From an uncultured Fulvivirga sp. (GTDB taxonomy: Bacteria > Bacteroidota > Bacteroidia > Cytophagales > Cyclobacteriaceae), in assembly GCA_947500555.1 (NCBI GenBank), contig CANMSE010000002.1:62001-126000 (forward strand): a stretch of DNA of 64,000 bases, in the 5' to 3' direction. The notes under the pieces were generated by a model. It made no database searches. It was given only the letters and a program-made list of their open reading frames with translations, and was not told the DNA's origin. Shown piece after piece: positions 38,021 to 46,201 of the stretch. The position numbers were made by a program, and so were the translations under genes. The first letter of the stretch is position 1. Each line of letters begins with the position of its first letter.

Positions 38021-38028
38021 TAAAGTTA
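38021..38028 (-). promoter_or_regulatory. weak candidate promoter -7 element for dnaN
   Basis: On the minus strand TAACTTTA, followed by CCGC, is one mismatch from TAnnTTTG and lies 40-47 bases upstream of the dnaN ATG. No clear TTG is seen at -33. Confidence 0.3.
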
Positions 38029-38081
38029 TGAATAAAATCATTTTTTGGAAACGCACCTACGCATTAATAAAAGGGATCAAA

Positions 38082-38999
38082 TCATTGAAAATATGACCGT
38101 GGCTTTGTCACTCTTCGCACCAATTGTTTATCCATGAGTCCATAGTGGGCAGAATCAATTCTCACCAAATATTCGTCATCATTTACTTCATCATAAATCT
38201 GTAAAACATAATGGTTACTGGCTATATCATTAATTACAATGGCAGCTCTACTTTCCTGATTTTGGTAAGAAGTAATTTCATCACTGTTTAGGTAGTCATT
38301 AACATAAAGTAATGACACATCATCTATATAATTCCCGAGCTTCAAAGAATCTGAAGATGCCAATTCGTTTAGTTTAAGCCTTCTATTATCAAATGAAATA
38401 CTAAATCCGGTATCTTCTTTTTCGGTGTAACGAACATCAACATAAGCAAGGTTTGCCCAATTGAGATCAAATACCAGTGGATTACGCCAACCATTTTGAT
38501 CTAGCTGAAAAATCCCTGCTAAATAACTTCTGTAGCCCGGGATTTCTACCAAATATATGGCCTCCTCACCTAATCTCATATAGGTCAGAGAAGCACTTTC
38601 ATCACCAACCACTTCAAATGATTTTTGAACTTCTTCTCCATCCATAAATTTGATTAGCACGCCCTGATTTTCGAATAATTTATTTATAGATTCTTCCTGT
38701 CTATCAGCCACCTTTCGCCTTATTTTCACCTGCTTCAGAATAGCAAAAAGCACATTAATACGCTGTGGGTCTGCTCCATAACTATTATTAACCAACCATG
38801 TGTTACCATTAACGGTTAATTCAATCGATCCACTTCCATCAATTATAACCCGATCAACAGATACTGTATTCTCATACGAGAATAAATCTCTATCTACTCC
38901 CAACTGGTCCTTTGGCTGAATCAACAAAGCTGTCATAACAGTTACAACTACAAGTACAGAAAGAATAATCAATAGTCGGATGTTTCTCTTTTTCTGCAT
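38082..38999 (-). CDS. DUF4340-like membrane protein of the gld operon
   Basis: The protein has 305 residues from the ATG at 38999 (a GTG one codon upstream is the alternative). One N-terminal membrane helix (about 8-26) is followed by a beta-rich exported domain that resembles DUF4340, a domain often encoded beside GldG-like ABC components. The ATG overlaps the gldG stop by one base (TGATG), so it is the last gene of the gldA-gldF-gldG transcript. A role in the same transporter is inferred from this coupling. Confidence 0.75.
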   Translation of the reverse strand: MQKKRNIRLLIILSVLVVVTVMTALLIQPKDQLGVDRDLFSYENTVSVDRVIIDGSGSIELTVNGNTWLVNNSYGADPQRINVLFAILKQVKIRRKVADRQEESINKLFENQGVLIKFMDGEEVQKSFEVVGDESASLTYMRLGEEAIYLVEIPGYRSYLAGIFQLDQNGWRNPLVFDLNWANLAYVDVRYTEKEDTGFSISFDNRRLKLNELASSDSLKLGNYIDDVSLLYVNDYLNSDEITSYQNQESRAAIVINDIASNHYVLQIYDEVNDDEYLVRIDSAHYGLMDKQLVRRVTKPRSYFQ

Positions 39000-40690
39000 C
39001 ACTCAGTTTTAAATCCAGTGTACTTTCTCTTTCTCAAATACCATTTAATCAATCCAAATGCTATGAGTAAAACTATGGGAACAATGAGGTTCAATACTTG
39101 CCAATAAGCACGTTCCTCTTTTATCTTTACTTTATCAAGTGGCCTTATTTTAACTTCCTTACTACGTGCAGTTATAAGTCCCTGATCATTCAGCATGTAG
39201 TTGAGAGCATTGATAATAAAATCCTGATTAGCATAGGAGGCTCCGGTAAATGGATCAAACCCTAAGGGCTGTGGGTTGCCCGTCTTTGGATTCACATCGT
39301 TTCTAGCCAAATCACCATCACTGACTACCAACAATTTAGCCTTCTCATTGCTTGTATCAACAAAGAGCTGATCATTAATACCTTCAGGTTTAAATCTATT
39401 TTTATATAAAGAGGTAAACCGACCTTCCAGCAAATAGGCAACAGGTAATTGTGACTGATTCAACATTTCTGGTGTAAGATTCTTTCTAAGGTCTTGCAGA
39501 GAAACATTGACAGGTGCAGTCAAGGCTCTTGAATAGTCAGAGGTAAACAATAGAGGTGTTTTCTTTACTCCATCAGCTTTCACAGTATCAACAGTACTTA
39601 CAAATTTACCCAAGACAGCATCCAGGTTTCTTGTGATGACATGATCACCAAAACGATTCAGTATTGGATAGAATGACCACTTGATCAATTTTATCTGTGG
39701 CTGATCGCCCAGGTTTCCAACGTTAACGGGATAACTGGAAGCACTATTATCCTGGATCATATCATTGTTAATTCGAACACCATATTTAAATAATTGATCA
39801 TCCAAATTTAGGCTGTAAGGAAACGCATAATTACTCTCTTTAGAAGCACTGTCCATATTCGCCTGAAGCTTATCCATAAACAATAGCACCTTACCTCCAT
39901 TCATGAGGTATTGATCTAGATGGTACTTTTCAACTTCATCAAAGGATTGTGTAGGCTTGGCCATGACCAAAGCATCAACTGATTCAACTGCTCCGCTAAG
40001 ATCAACTGATGTCACATTATAATTAGAGGCTAATTCATTATTGAGGCTCGCCATTTGCAATTGATCAAGCTCGCCATGACCAACCGCAATACCAACCGAC
40101 TTTCTTTCTAAACTTGTAAGCTCATAAATGGCAGAAGCCAAGGCGTACTCTATACCCTCTATAGACTGATTAATCTTCTCTTCAGCAGTTCCGGCTTTAT
40201 TACCCCCTAGGAGCATTACTCCTTTTTCTACACCTCCATAAGATACCAGCGCCCCGGGAAATATTAATTTCTCGATTCTGTTGCCATCACGTTCATCAAT
40301 AACATTGGTGGGTTGAATTCCCCTAGCCATGATCCCTTGCATAAACTCGTTTCGTGCCTTTTCATTCAATGCGGCCGCAGGGTCATAGAAAGTAAATTGA
40401 ACTTTGTTGTCCGAATAAACCCTGAATTCCTCAAGCGTTTCTCTTACTGAGCGTTGAAGCCGTTCGAAACTTGAGTTTAGCTCTCCTTCCAAATAAACAT
40501 CGATATATACCTTATCATCCAGACCACTCAACATATCTTTTGTGGCCTCCTTTATTGTATAACGTTTTTCTTCTGTAAGGTCTAAGCGAGTAAAATGTGC
40601 AGAGGACAGAACATTCAACCAAACGATGAAAACCAGCCCTATGAGCAGTTTTAGAATATCTTCCAGCTTACGTGAATCTAATTTTACCAT
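38999..40690 (-). CDS. gldG: gliding-associated ABC transporter component GldG
   Basis: The protein has 563 residues with an N-terminal membrane helix (about 12-30) and a C-terminal helix (about 534-553) followed by a basic tail. The large part between is an ABC-type substrate-associated domain (GldG / DUF4350-like) placed outside the inner membrane. Typical stretches are RLDLTEEKRYTIKEAT near the start and the final LDKVKIKEERAYWQ before the last helix. GldA, GldF and GldG form an ABC system required for gliding in Flavobacterium johnsoniae, though it may act indirectly and is missing from some gliders. It overlaps gldF by 7 bases. Confidence 0.93.
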   Translation of the reverse strand: MVKLDSRKLEDILKLLIGLVFIVWLNVLSSAHFTRLDLTEEKRYTIKEATKDMLSGLDDKVYIDVYLEGELNSSFERLQRSVRETLEEFRVYSDNKVQFTFYDPAAALNEKARNEFMQGIMARGIQPTNVIDERDGNRIEKLIFPGALVSYGGVEKGVMLLGGNKAGTAEEKINQSIEGIEYALASAIYELTSLERKSVGIAVGHGELDQLQMASLNNELASNYNVTSVDLSGAVESVDALVMAKPTQSFDEVEKYHLDQYLMNGGKVLLFMDKLQANMDSASKESNYAFPYSLNLDDQLFKYGVRINNDMIQDNSASSYPVNVGNLGDQPQIKLIKWSFYPILNRFGDHVITRNLDAVLGKFVSTVDTVKADGVKKTPLLFTSDYSRALTAPVNVSLQDLRKNLTPEMLNQSQLPVAYLLEGRFTSLYKNRFKPEGINDQLFVDTSNEKAKLLVVSDGDLARNDVNPKTGNPQPLGFDPFTGASYANQDFIINALNYMLNDQGLITARSKEVKIRPLDKVKIKEERAYWQVLNLIVPIVLLIAFGLIKWYLRKRKYTGFKTE

Positions 40691-41412
40691 CTTCTACTTC
40701 CTAAAATAAGTTTGGTAAACATTAGCATCGTTGTGATCACGCTAAAGAAATAAATAAGGTTGCGTGTATCTATTAAGCCTTTGCTCATGGCTCTATAGTG
40801 ATATATTATTCCCAGTTGTTCCAGGAATAAGGAAGCAGACCCCCAAACATTGATGGAAGCGATTGATTCAAACCCGGAGTAGAAAATGAAACACATGAAA
40901 ACAGCTATTATAAATGATACCACCTGATTGGTTGTAATCAATGAGGATAAAACTCCCATTGCTGTAAATACTCCACCTAAGGCTATCAATCCTATATAAG
41001 ATCCTATTATTCCGGCTATATCCAGATTTCCTTTGGGGTTACCCAATTGATAAACAGAATAGAAATAAAACAAAGTCGGAAGGACTGCTAAAATGACAAG
41101 CAACAACCCGGATAAATACTTCCCCAAAATGATATCCCAATCACTCAAGGGCTTAGTAAGTAAGAGTTCCATGGTACCAGCACGTTTTTCCTCGGCAAAC
41201 ATGCGCATTGTAATAGCCGGTATAAGAAACATAAATACATAAGGTCCAAGGCTAAAGAGTGTCTCTAAATCAGCATAGCCATAGTCAAGCACTGATGTAT
41301 CAGGAAATACCCACATCAACAACCCTATACCAGTAAGAAAAACAGATATGACGATGTATCCTATCAGCGAGTTTAAGAAGCCGTTAAGTTCTTTCTTAAG
41401 CACCTCAATCAT
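40684..41412 (-). CDS. gldF: gliding-associated ABC transporter permease GldF
   Basis: The protein has 242 residues, an ABC-2 type permease with about six membrane helices. The family signature near the first cytoplasmic loop, RMFAEEKRAGTMELLLTKPLSDW, resembles the coupling region of ABC-2 permeases. It is encoded between gldA (4-base overlap, ATGA) and gldG (7-base overlap), so the three subunits are translated together. Confidence 0.93.
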   Translation of the reverse strand: MIEVLKKELNGFLNSLIGYIVISVFLTGIGLLMWVFPDTSVLDYGYADLETLFSLGPYVFMFLIPAITMRMFAEEKRAGTMELLLTKPLSDWDIILGKYLSGLLLVILAVLPTLFYFYSVYQLGNPKGNLDIAGIIGSYIGLIALGGVFTAMGVLSSLITTNQVVSFIIAVFMCFIFYSGFESIASINVWGSASLFLEQLGIIYHYRAMSKGLIDTRNLIYFFSVITTMLMFTKLILGSRRW

Positions 41413-42329
41413 GACTTCGATTTGGTTAGCTCTTGAAATATGTTTTCCATCGTCACCTCTTGTTGTTGCATGCCCAGGAGTTTATAGCCTTTGGCAGAGG
41501 CCAGATCAAAAAGCAATGGCCTAATGTCTCTATCAGTAGTTGCCTTCACAAGGTACTTATTAGCCTCCAAACCCTCAGCTGAAATGACTCCATCAATAGC
41601 CTTTAATTCCTCTGTGTCTATGGCTGTATCAAATTCCAATATGATAGAAACAACTTCTACCTTTTCGGATTTCAATTGATCAATTTTATCATCAGCTACA
41701 ATTTTACCCTGATCAATAACTACTACACGATCACATAGCGCCTGGACTTCCTGCATTATATGCGAGCTGAAAATAACCGTTTTACTTTCACTCGACTTCT
41801 TAATTAACTCACGAATCTCAACAATTTGATTAGGATCTAAACCCGTTGTAGGTTCATCAAGCACTAACACTTCTGGGTCATGAATTAACGCTTGGGCCAG
41901 GCCTACCCTTTGGCGATATCCTTTGGAAAGTGCTTCGATTTTTTTATTCTGTTCACGTGTCAGACCACACATAGAAATCATGTCGTCCACACGTTCGGAT
42001 AACTTCTTGCCTTTCAAACCATGAACATTGCCTATAAAGCTCAGGTATTCTCTCACATACATTTCAAGGTATAGTGGATTGTGTTCCGGCAGATACCCGA
42101 CACGTGACTTGACTTCTCCAACTTTCTCATTAACATCCAGTCCACATACCTCTACTTCACCTTCTGATGGAGGTAAATAACCAGTAATAATTTTCATAGT
42201 TGTCGACTTACCTGCACCATTAGGTCCAAGAAAACCAAGTATTTCGCCCTTATCAGCCTCAAAGGAAATTTGATCCAGGGCTTTTTGATTTCCAAACGTT
42301 TTAGTGAGATGCTGTACTCTGATCGACAT
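41409..42329 (-). CDS. gldA: gliding-associated ABC transporter ATPase GldA
   Basis: The protein has 306 residues. The nucleotide-binding domain has Walker A GPNGAGKSTTMK, Q-loop YLPEHNPLY, signature LSKGYRQRVGLAQAL, Walker B VLVLDEP and switch histidine in SSHIMQE. A C-terminal extension of about 80 residues is usual in this branch. It is the first gene of the gldA-gldF-gldG-DUF4340 operon, with a clear promoter just upstream. Confidence 0.94.
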   Translation of the reverse strand: MSIRVQHLTKTFGNQKALDQISFEADKGEILGFLGPNGAGKSTTMKIITGYLPPSEGEVEVCGLDVNEKVGEVKSRVGYLPEHNPLYLEMYVREYLSFIGNVHGLKGKKLSERVDDMISMCGLTREQNKKIEALSKGYRQRVGLAQALIHDPEVLVLDEPTTGLDPNQIVEIRELIKKSSESKTVIFSSHIMQEVQALCDRVVVIDQGKIVADDKIDQLKSEKVEVVSIILEFDTAIDTEELKAIDGVISAEGLEANKYLVKATTDRDIRPLLFDLASAKGYKLLGMQQQEVTMENIFQELTKSKS

Positions 42330-42345
42330 ACGGTAGAATGAACGG

Positions 42346-42376
42346 CAAATCTATTATAATGGTCTTACTAAGACAA
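42346..42376 (-). promoter_or_regulatory. promoter of the gldA operon
   Basis: On the minus strand TTG (42374-42376), a 20-base spacer and TAGATTTG (42346-42353), followed by C, match both boxes of the Bacteroidota promoter. The gldA ATG lies 17 bases downstream of the -7 box. Confidence 0.7.
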
Positions 42377-42497
42377 TTAATTTTGGCTTAAAGGCGAATT
42401 GGAATTATTATTGAACCCTAATTCAAAAAAATGAGTTAAGTATCGCGTAGACGAATGAAAACTGTTATCCACAATTTGACATATTTCATAGTATTGA

Positions 42498-42598
42498 GAT
42501 TCCTTACTCGCTTCGCCTGTCTGCCGACAAGGCAGGCTCATAAGGAATGATGAATTTTATAATATCAGCACATCATTCCTGCGTAGGCAGGAATCTAC
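42498..42598. repeat. palindromic intergenic repeat (ATTCCTGC / AGGAATGATG type)
   Basis: The 312-base gap between gldA and the thioredoxin-like gene holds the gldA promoter and this element. AGGAATGATG (42543-42552) pairs with CATCATTCCT (42571-42580), and ATTCCTGC (42575-42582) pairs with GCAGGAAT (42587-42594) around GTAG. A further small palindrome, CTGCCGACAAGGCAG, lies inside. The layout resembles the CATTCCGTCAGGAATCT elements at 44.9 and 45.3 kb. Confidence 0.65.
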
Positions 42599-42641
42599 TA
42601 CTAGAGCTTATTGACAGTAATGGACATTCAATATTAAAAAT

Positions 42642-44063
42642 ATGAAGAAGACTTTTTTTATTTCATTAGCACTTTTAGTTGCTAGTACTCTTACATCATT
42701 CTCCCAGGAATATAACATTGAGTTTAAAATTGATGGTTTGTCTGATACGACCATCTTCCTTGGGAATTTTTTCGGTGAAAGCACCTATTTAAAAGATACT
42801 TCTAAAGTTAATAGTGAGGGTGAGTTTAGTTTCGAAGGAAATGAAGCCCTGGAAGAAGGAATGTATTTTTTGGTATTGAATAAAACCAGGCTTTTTGATT
42901 TCTTAATTGGTGAAGATCAGGAATTCAAAATAACCACCAATACTGAAGATTATGTTAATAACCTTAAAGTAGAAGGTGATATAGAAAACGAACTGTTTAT
43001 TGCTGATCTTTTATTCAATTCAGAAAGAAACAATGAAGCTGCACCTCATGTGACCATAGTAAGAGACTCTTTAGCCACTAAAGAAGCTCAACGGGCAGCG
43101 CGTGAAAAGCTTAGCACCATTAATGAAAAGGTAATGGCTCATCAAAATGAAATTATAAGTCAACACCCTAATCTGCTCATTTCAAAAATTTTCAAAGTCA
43201 ATCAACGAGTTGACATACCTCCCACTCCAGAGGGACAGGTAGAAAACGAATACGGCTATAAATATTTACGAAAGCACTATTGGGATAATATGGATTTGGG
43301 TGATCCAGCCATGTTAAGATTAGGCCAGCCTGTTTACAAGGAAAAAGTCGAAAATTATTTTGATCGGATGCTTTTGCCCGATGCAGATACTATCACCAAT
43401 GAAATAAACAGACTTGCATCAATAGCTAAGCAGAATCAGGACACTTATAAATATTTTGTCTGGACTGTAACTTTAAAGTATCAAAACCCTTCTATCATGG
43501 GTCTCGACAAAGTGTTTGTCAATATGATTGATACTTATTTTGAGTCAGGTGAAATGGACTTCTGGGCTAATGATCAATTAAAGAAGAATCTGAAGGAAAG
43601 GGCTGACCAGTTGCGTTTGAGTCTCATTGGTAAAACTGCACCAAATATGGTAATGATGGATAAGGACAAGCAAATGAAGTCTTTATACAATATTTCCAAT
43701 AAATACACAGTGATCTATTTCTTCGACCCGGACTGCGGCCACTGCAAAAAAGAGACCCCCGTATTGAAAGAGTTCTATAACACTACTAAATATGATGTAG
43801 AGGTATTTGCTGTAAGTGCAGATACTTCCATGCTGAAAATGAAGAAATACATTGGCGACCAAGGGCTAAATTGGATTACGGTCAATGGGCCACGAACATC
43901 AACCGGATCATATCACAAATCTTATGATGCGATGACCACCCCAACTATCTATGTTCTGAACGATAAAAAGAAAATCATTGCCAAGAAGATACCGTCTGGT
44001 CGGTTGGAGGATTTCCTGACTCAGTATGAGAAATTCCAGGCTAAGTCCGATAATGAACAGTAA
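42642..44063 (+). CDS. TlpA-like thiol-disulfide protein with DUF4369-type N terminus
   Basis: The protein has 473 residues. A signal peptide (KKTFFISLALLVASTLTSFSQ) is followed by a beta-rich region of the DUF4369 kind (GLSDTTIFLGNFFGEST), a helical middle region (DUF5106-like), and from about residue 325 a thioredoxin fold with active site PDCGHCKKE (CGHC). It is expected in the periplasm, in thiol redox or cytochrome c maturation-like work. The gene is flanked by repeat regions and is probably monocistronic. The substrate is not known. Confidence 0.85.
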   Translation: MKKTFFISLALLVASTLTSFSQEYNIEFKIDGLSDTTIFLGNFFGESTYLKDTSKVNSEGEFSFEGNEALEEGMYFLVLNKTRLFDFLIGEDQEFKITTNTEDYVNNLKVEGDIENELFIADLLFNSERNNEAAPHVTIVRDSLATKEAQRAAREKLSTINEKVMAHQNEIISQHPNLLISKIFKVNQRVDIPPTPEGQVENEYGYKYLRKHYWDNMDLGDPAMLRLGQPVYKEKVENYFDRMLLPDADTITNEINRLASIAKQNQDTYKYFVWTVTLKYQNPSIMGLDKVFVNMIDTYFESGEMDFWANDQLKKNLKERADQLRLSLIGKTAPNMVMMDKDKQMKSLYNISNKYTVIYFFDPDCGHCKKETPVLKEFYNTTKYDVEVFAVSADTSMLKMKKYIGDQGLNWITVNGPRTSTGSYHKSYDAMTTPTIYVLNDKKKIIAKKIPSGRLEDFLTQYEKFQAKSDNEQ

Positions 44064-44129
44064 TTTAGAAACCTTTGGGTATCTTAGTCGTACAGATGTA
44101 CTAGGTCGGTCAAAACTATAACAACAACT

Positions 44130-44591
44130 ATGTCTTTATTAAACTCTCTATTCGGTAAAAAGAAAAAATCCTTTAAAGCAAACTGCGACATCAGCAAAGA
44201 ACCAGTTGAAAAGGGTTTTGGATACTTACTCACTACTGCTCAAATTGTCTCTTCAAAGAAATTCTGGGACAACATCATGACGGAACCGGAAACCATGTCA
44301 TATACTGTTTCACATTTTAAAGGAAATGATGAAATGGCTACTAAAATGCGTCATATGATTTTCGAAAAGTATAGTACCGTAGAAAAGCCATGGATGGTTT
44401 CTGATTCCTACATTCACCTTTTTGAAGTTGACAAGGCAGAGTCGCGGAAAAATGCGCAGCAATGGTGGGAAAATGAAGGTGCCTATACTCCGGATTCTAC
44501 CGGTAAAGCAGAAGATACGCTCGAAGAAGCTGACTTTAAATCTATCAAGCATTATGCTGTGATGGAGGCTGGAAGAGAAAGAGTGGCTTAG
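44130..44591 (+). CDS. hypothetical cytoplasmic protein
   Basis: The product has 153 residues, with no signal peptide or membrane helix. It starts with a basic patch (LFGKKKKSFKANCDI) and then a mixed alpha/beta region rich in W, M and K (EKPWMVSDSYIHLFE, AQQWWENEGAY). I do not recognise a family. Codon use and length support a real gene. It lies 66 bases after the thioredoxin-like gene and is followed by the large repeat region. Confidence 0.65.
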   Translation: MSLLNSLFGKKKKSFKANCDISKEPVEKGFGYLLTTAQIVSSKKFWDNIMTEPETMSYTVSHFKGNDEMATKMRHMIFEKYSTVEKPWMVSDSYIHLFEVDKAESRKNAQQWWENEGAYTPDSTGKAEDTLEEADFKSIKHYAVMEAGRERVA

Positions 44592-44670
44592 ACCCTTTCT
44601 GGTTTTCTAAACCCTTTGTTTGGTCTTAGCATCTCGCTGAGACATTGTAATTCAAGTATTTTCCTTATTA

Positions 44671-44753
44671 AGACTCTTCGGTTTTTATCAAAACCTCAGA
44701 GTGACGTTCTATTTTCATTCTGTGCGTCACTCTGAGGCGCAGACGAAGAGTCT
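44671..44753. repeat. nested palindrome P1, copy A
   Basis: An outer pair AGACTCTTCG (44671-44680) and CGAAGAGTCT (44744-44753) encloses a perfect 13-base inner pair, CCTCAGAGTGACG (44694-44706) and CGTCACTCTGAGG (44725-44737). The whole can form a long interrupted stem. A partial second copy occurs at 45089-45140. Confidence 0.8.
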
Positions 44754-44786
44754 TCTTTCATCCAGTTGAGCTATTATTATCGAAGA

Positions 44787-44850
44787 GATTGCTTCGTCAT
44801 ACTTCCTCGCAATATCCTGTTATTAGTGATTGCGAGGCGCGAAGCAATCC
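44787..44850. repeat. palindrome P2 copy A (GATTGCTTCG type)
   Basis: GATTGCTTCG at the left and CGAAGCAATC at the right, with inner CCTCGCAAT and ATTGCGAGG, form a long stem. The left half is the reverse complement of the arm beside the GIY-YIG gene at 51.56 kb over about 27 bases. Confidence 0.8.
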
Positions 44851-44908
44851 ATTCGTATCCAGCATAGTTGATTATGACCCTCAATACTCAAAAGCTCCGA
44901 TGCTGTTA

Positions 44909-44999
44909 TCATTCCGTCAGAAATCTTATACACAGTGAAAGTAAACATTTACAGGGTGGCAAAGATTTCTCCTCCGCCTACTGGCGGATACGAAATGAC
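44909..44999. repeat. palindrome P3 copy A (CATTCCGTCAG type)
   Basis: TCATTCCGTCAGAAATCT at the left and AGATTTCT plus GAAATGA at the right form an inverted repeat around a divergent centre. The right side has a small CCGCC-TACT-GGCGG palindrome. Confidence 0.65.
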
Positions 45000-45018
45000 T
45001 GTTGAGGATAGTTAGTAG

Positions 45019-45061
45019 TTAATCTCTCCCATACTCAAACATTTCGGCAGTGTAATCTAGC
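45019..45061 (-). pseudogene. duplicated fragment of the 3' end of the metallo-beta-lactamase gene
   Basis: About 43 bases here match the last codons and the stop of the beta-lactamase gene that ends at 45427, with a few substitutions. The match stops near 45061, where the sequence becomes unrelated. It is a non-coding relic left by the tandem duplication and marks the duplicated unit as including a gene end. Confidence 0.75.
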
Positions 45062-45185
45062 TTTCGCATTAGCTTTGGCGATGGCGCAGTGACGTTCTAT
45101 TTTCATTCCGTGCGTCACTCTGAGACGCAGACGAAGAGTCCTCTTTCATACTGTCTCATACCAGTTGAGCTATTATTATCGAAGA

Positions 45186-45249
45186 GATTGCTTCGTCATA
45201 CTTCCTCGCAATATCCAGTTACTGGTGATTGCGAGGCACGAAGCAATCC
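45186..45249. repeat. palindrome P2 copy B
   Basis: The left GATTGCTTCG and right CGAAGCAATCC arms enclose the same CCTCGCAAT / ATTGCGAGG inner pairing as copy A, with a centre differing by a few bases. Confidence 0.8.
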
Positions 45250-45315
45250 ATTCGTATCCAGCATAGTTGATTATGACGCTCAATACTCCAAAGCTTTGAT
45301 GCGGATAGTTAGGTA

Positions 45316-45407
45316 GTCATTCCGTCAGGAATCTTAGACACAGTGAAAGTAAACATTTACAGGGTGACAGAGATTTCTCCTCCGCCTACTGGCGGATACG
45401 AAATGAC
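45316..45407. repeat. palindrome P3 copy B
   Basis: It starts GTCATTCCGTCAGGAATCT and ends GAAATGAC, with the inner CCGCC-TACT-GGCGG palindrome. It is the better preserved P3 copy. Confidence 0.65.
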
Positions 45408-45426
45408 TGTTGAGGATGGTTAGTAG

Positions 45427-46158
45427 TTAATCTCTCCCATATTCAAACATTTCGGCTGTATAATCGAGCAAATTAATACCTCCAGGTTCTCCGTGACCCG
45501 GAATAACTAACTTTAAATTAGGATAGGCAGCTTTTATCTTTTCAACGGTATTGGACCATTCCTTGATATTGGCATCTTCAAGGTTTCCCTTTCCGGCTCC
45601 CATACTTTTGATAAGACAACCACCAAAAAGTGTTTTTTCTTCAGGGATATAGGTGACGATATTATCAACCGTATGACCCTCACCTATAAATCTATTAACG
45701 ACAGTCTCCTTTCCCACTTTTAGTTCTAATGAAGACTCGAATGAGTTTTTAGGCAGTTCTTTACTTTTAGCACTAGCTAAATCAGTAGTGGTTGCATTGG
45801 CATAAGAAGCTACACCTCGTTTGTGAAATTCTTGCAGCCCACCTAAGCAATCATCATGAAAGTGGGTGATTACAACAGCAGTAACTTCATTGTTTAGGGC
45901 AGACTCGATCCAATCCAGAAGCTCAGCAGAAGTGGCGTTGTTAGTCGGAGTATCAATGACCAACGCCTCATCATTATTGACATAAATCAAACCATTACAT
46001 TCATACTTTCCATAATAAGAGATATGGAGGTACAGATTTGGTGAAAGCTTATTCACTATCAAGTTCTCTGAGCTGTATAATTGATGCTCTGTCTTGTTTT
46101 GGCTTGTGGCTTCTGTACATGTTATTAGAAGCAGAAATACTAAAACGAGTTTATTCAT
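45427..46158 (-). CDS. subclass B1 metallo-beta-lactamase
   Basis: This periplasmic zinc hydrolase of 243 residues has a signal peptide at residues 1-19. All B1 zinc ligands are present: H99, H101 and D103 in THFHDDCLGG, H162 in GEGHTVDN, C181 in FGGCLIKS, and H222 in PGHGEPGG. The substrate-binding lysine K184 and a GN dipeptide after it fit true B1 lactamases such as those chromosomal in Flavobacteriia, not only the wider MBL fold. It should hydrolyse penicillins, cephalosporins and carbapenems. The gene has no linked resistance gene or integrase. Its 3' end is partly duplicated in the repeat block downstream. Confidence 0.88.
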   Translation of the reverse strand: MNKLVLVFLLLITCTEATSQNKTEHQLYSSENLIVNKLSPNLYLHISYYGKYECNGLIYVNNDEALVIDTPTNNATSAELLDWIESALNNEVTAVVITHFHDDCLGGLQEFHKRGVASYANATTTDLASAKSKELPKNSFESSLELKVGKETVVNRFIGEGHTVDNIVTYIPEEKTLFGGCLIKSMGAGKGNLEDANIKEWSNTVEKIKAAYPNLKLVIPGHGEPGGINLLDYTAEMFEYGRD

Positions 46159-46201
46159 ACTTTTTTATCTGTAAATCTGATAATGCTTCCATTTAGTTTT
46201 C

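Larger units (their letters stand above)
44701..45429. repeat. tandem direct duplication of about 400 bp made of palindromic elements
   Basis: The stretch from 44701 to about 45088 is repeated, diverged but clearly collinear, from 45089 to about 45430. Copy B has small insertions (about 12 and 8 bases), so the offset grows from 388 to 408. Each copy holds P1, P2 and P3 palindromes in the same order, then the sequence of the 3' end of the metallo-beta-lactamase gene. The 835-base gap between 44591 and 45427 therefore contains no gene; the 75-codon open frame in it is a by-product of the repeats. Confidence 0.85.

Noticed and set aside
45089..45316. 75-codon open frame in the repeat block
   Set aside because: It lies entirely in the duplicated palindromic region, and the homologous stretch in the other repeat copy does not keep the frame; it has no recognisable protein features.
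44671..45429. Possible CRISPR array
   Set aside because: The repeats are long, palindromic, of three types and only in two copies, without regular spacers, and no cas gene is in the window.
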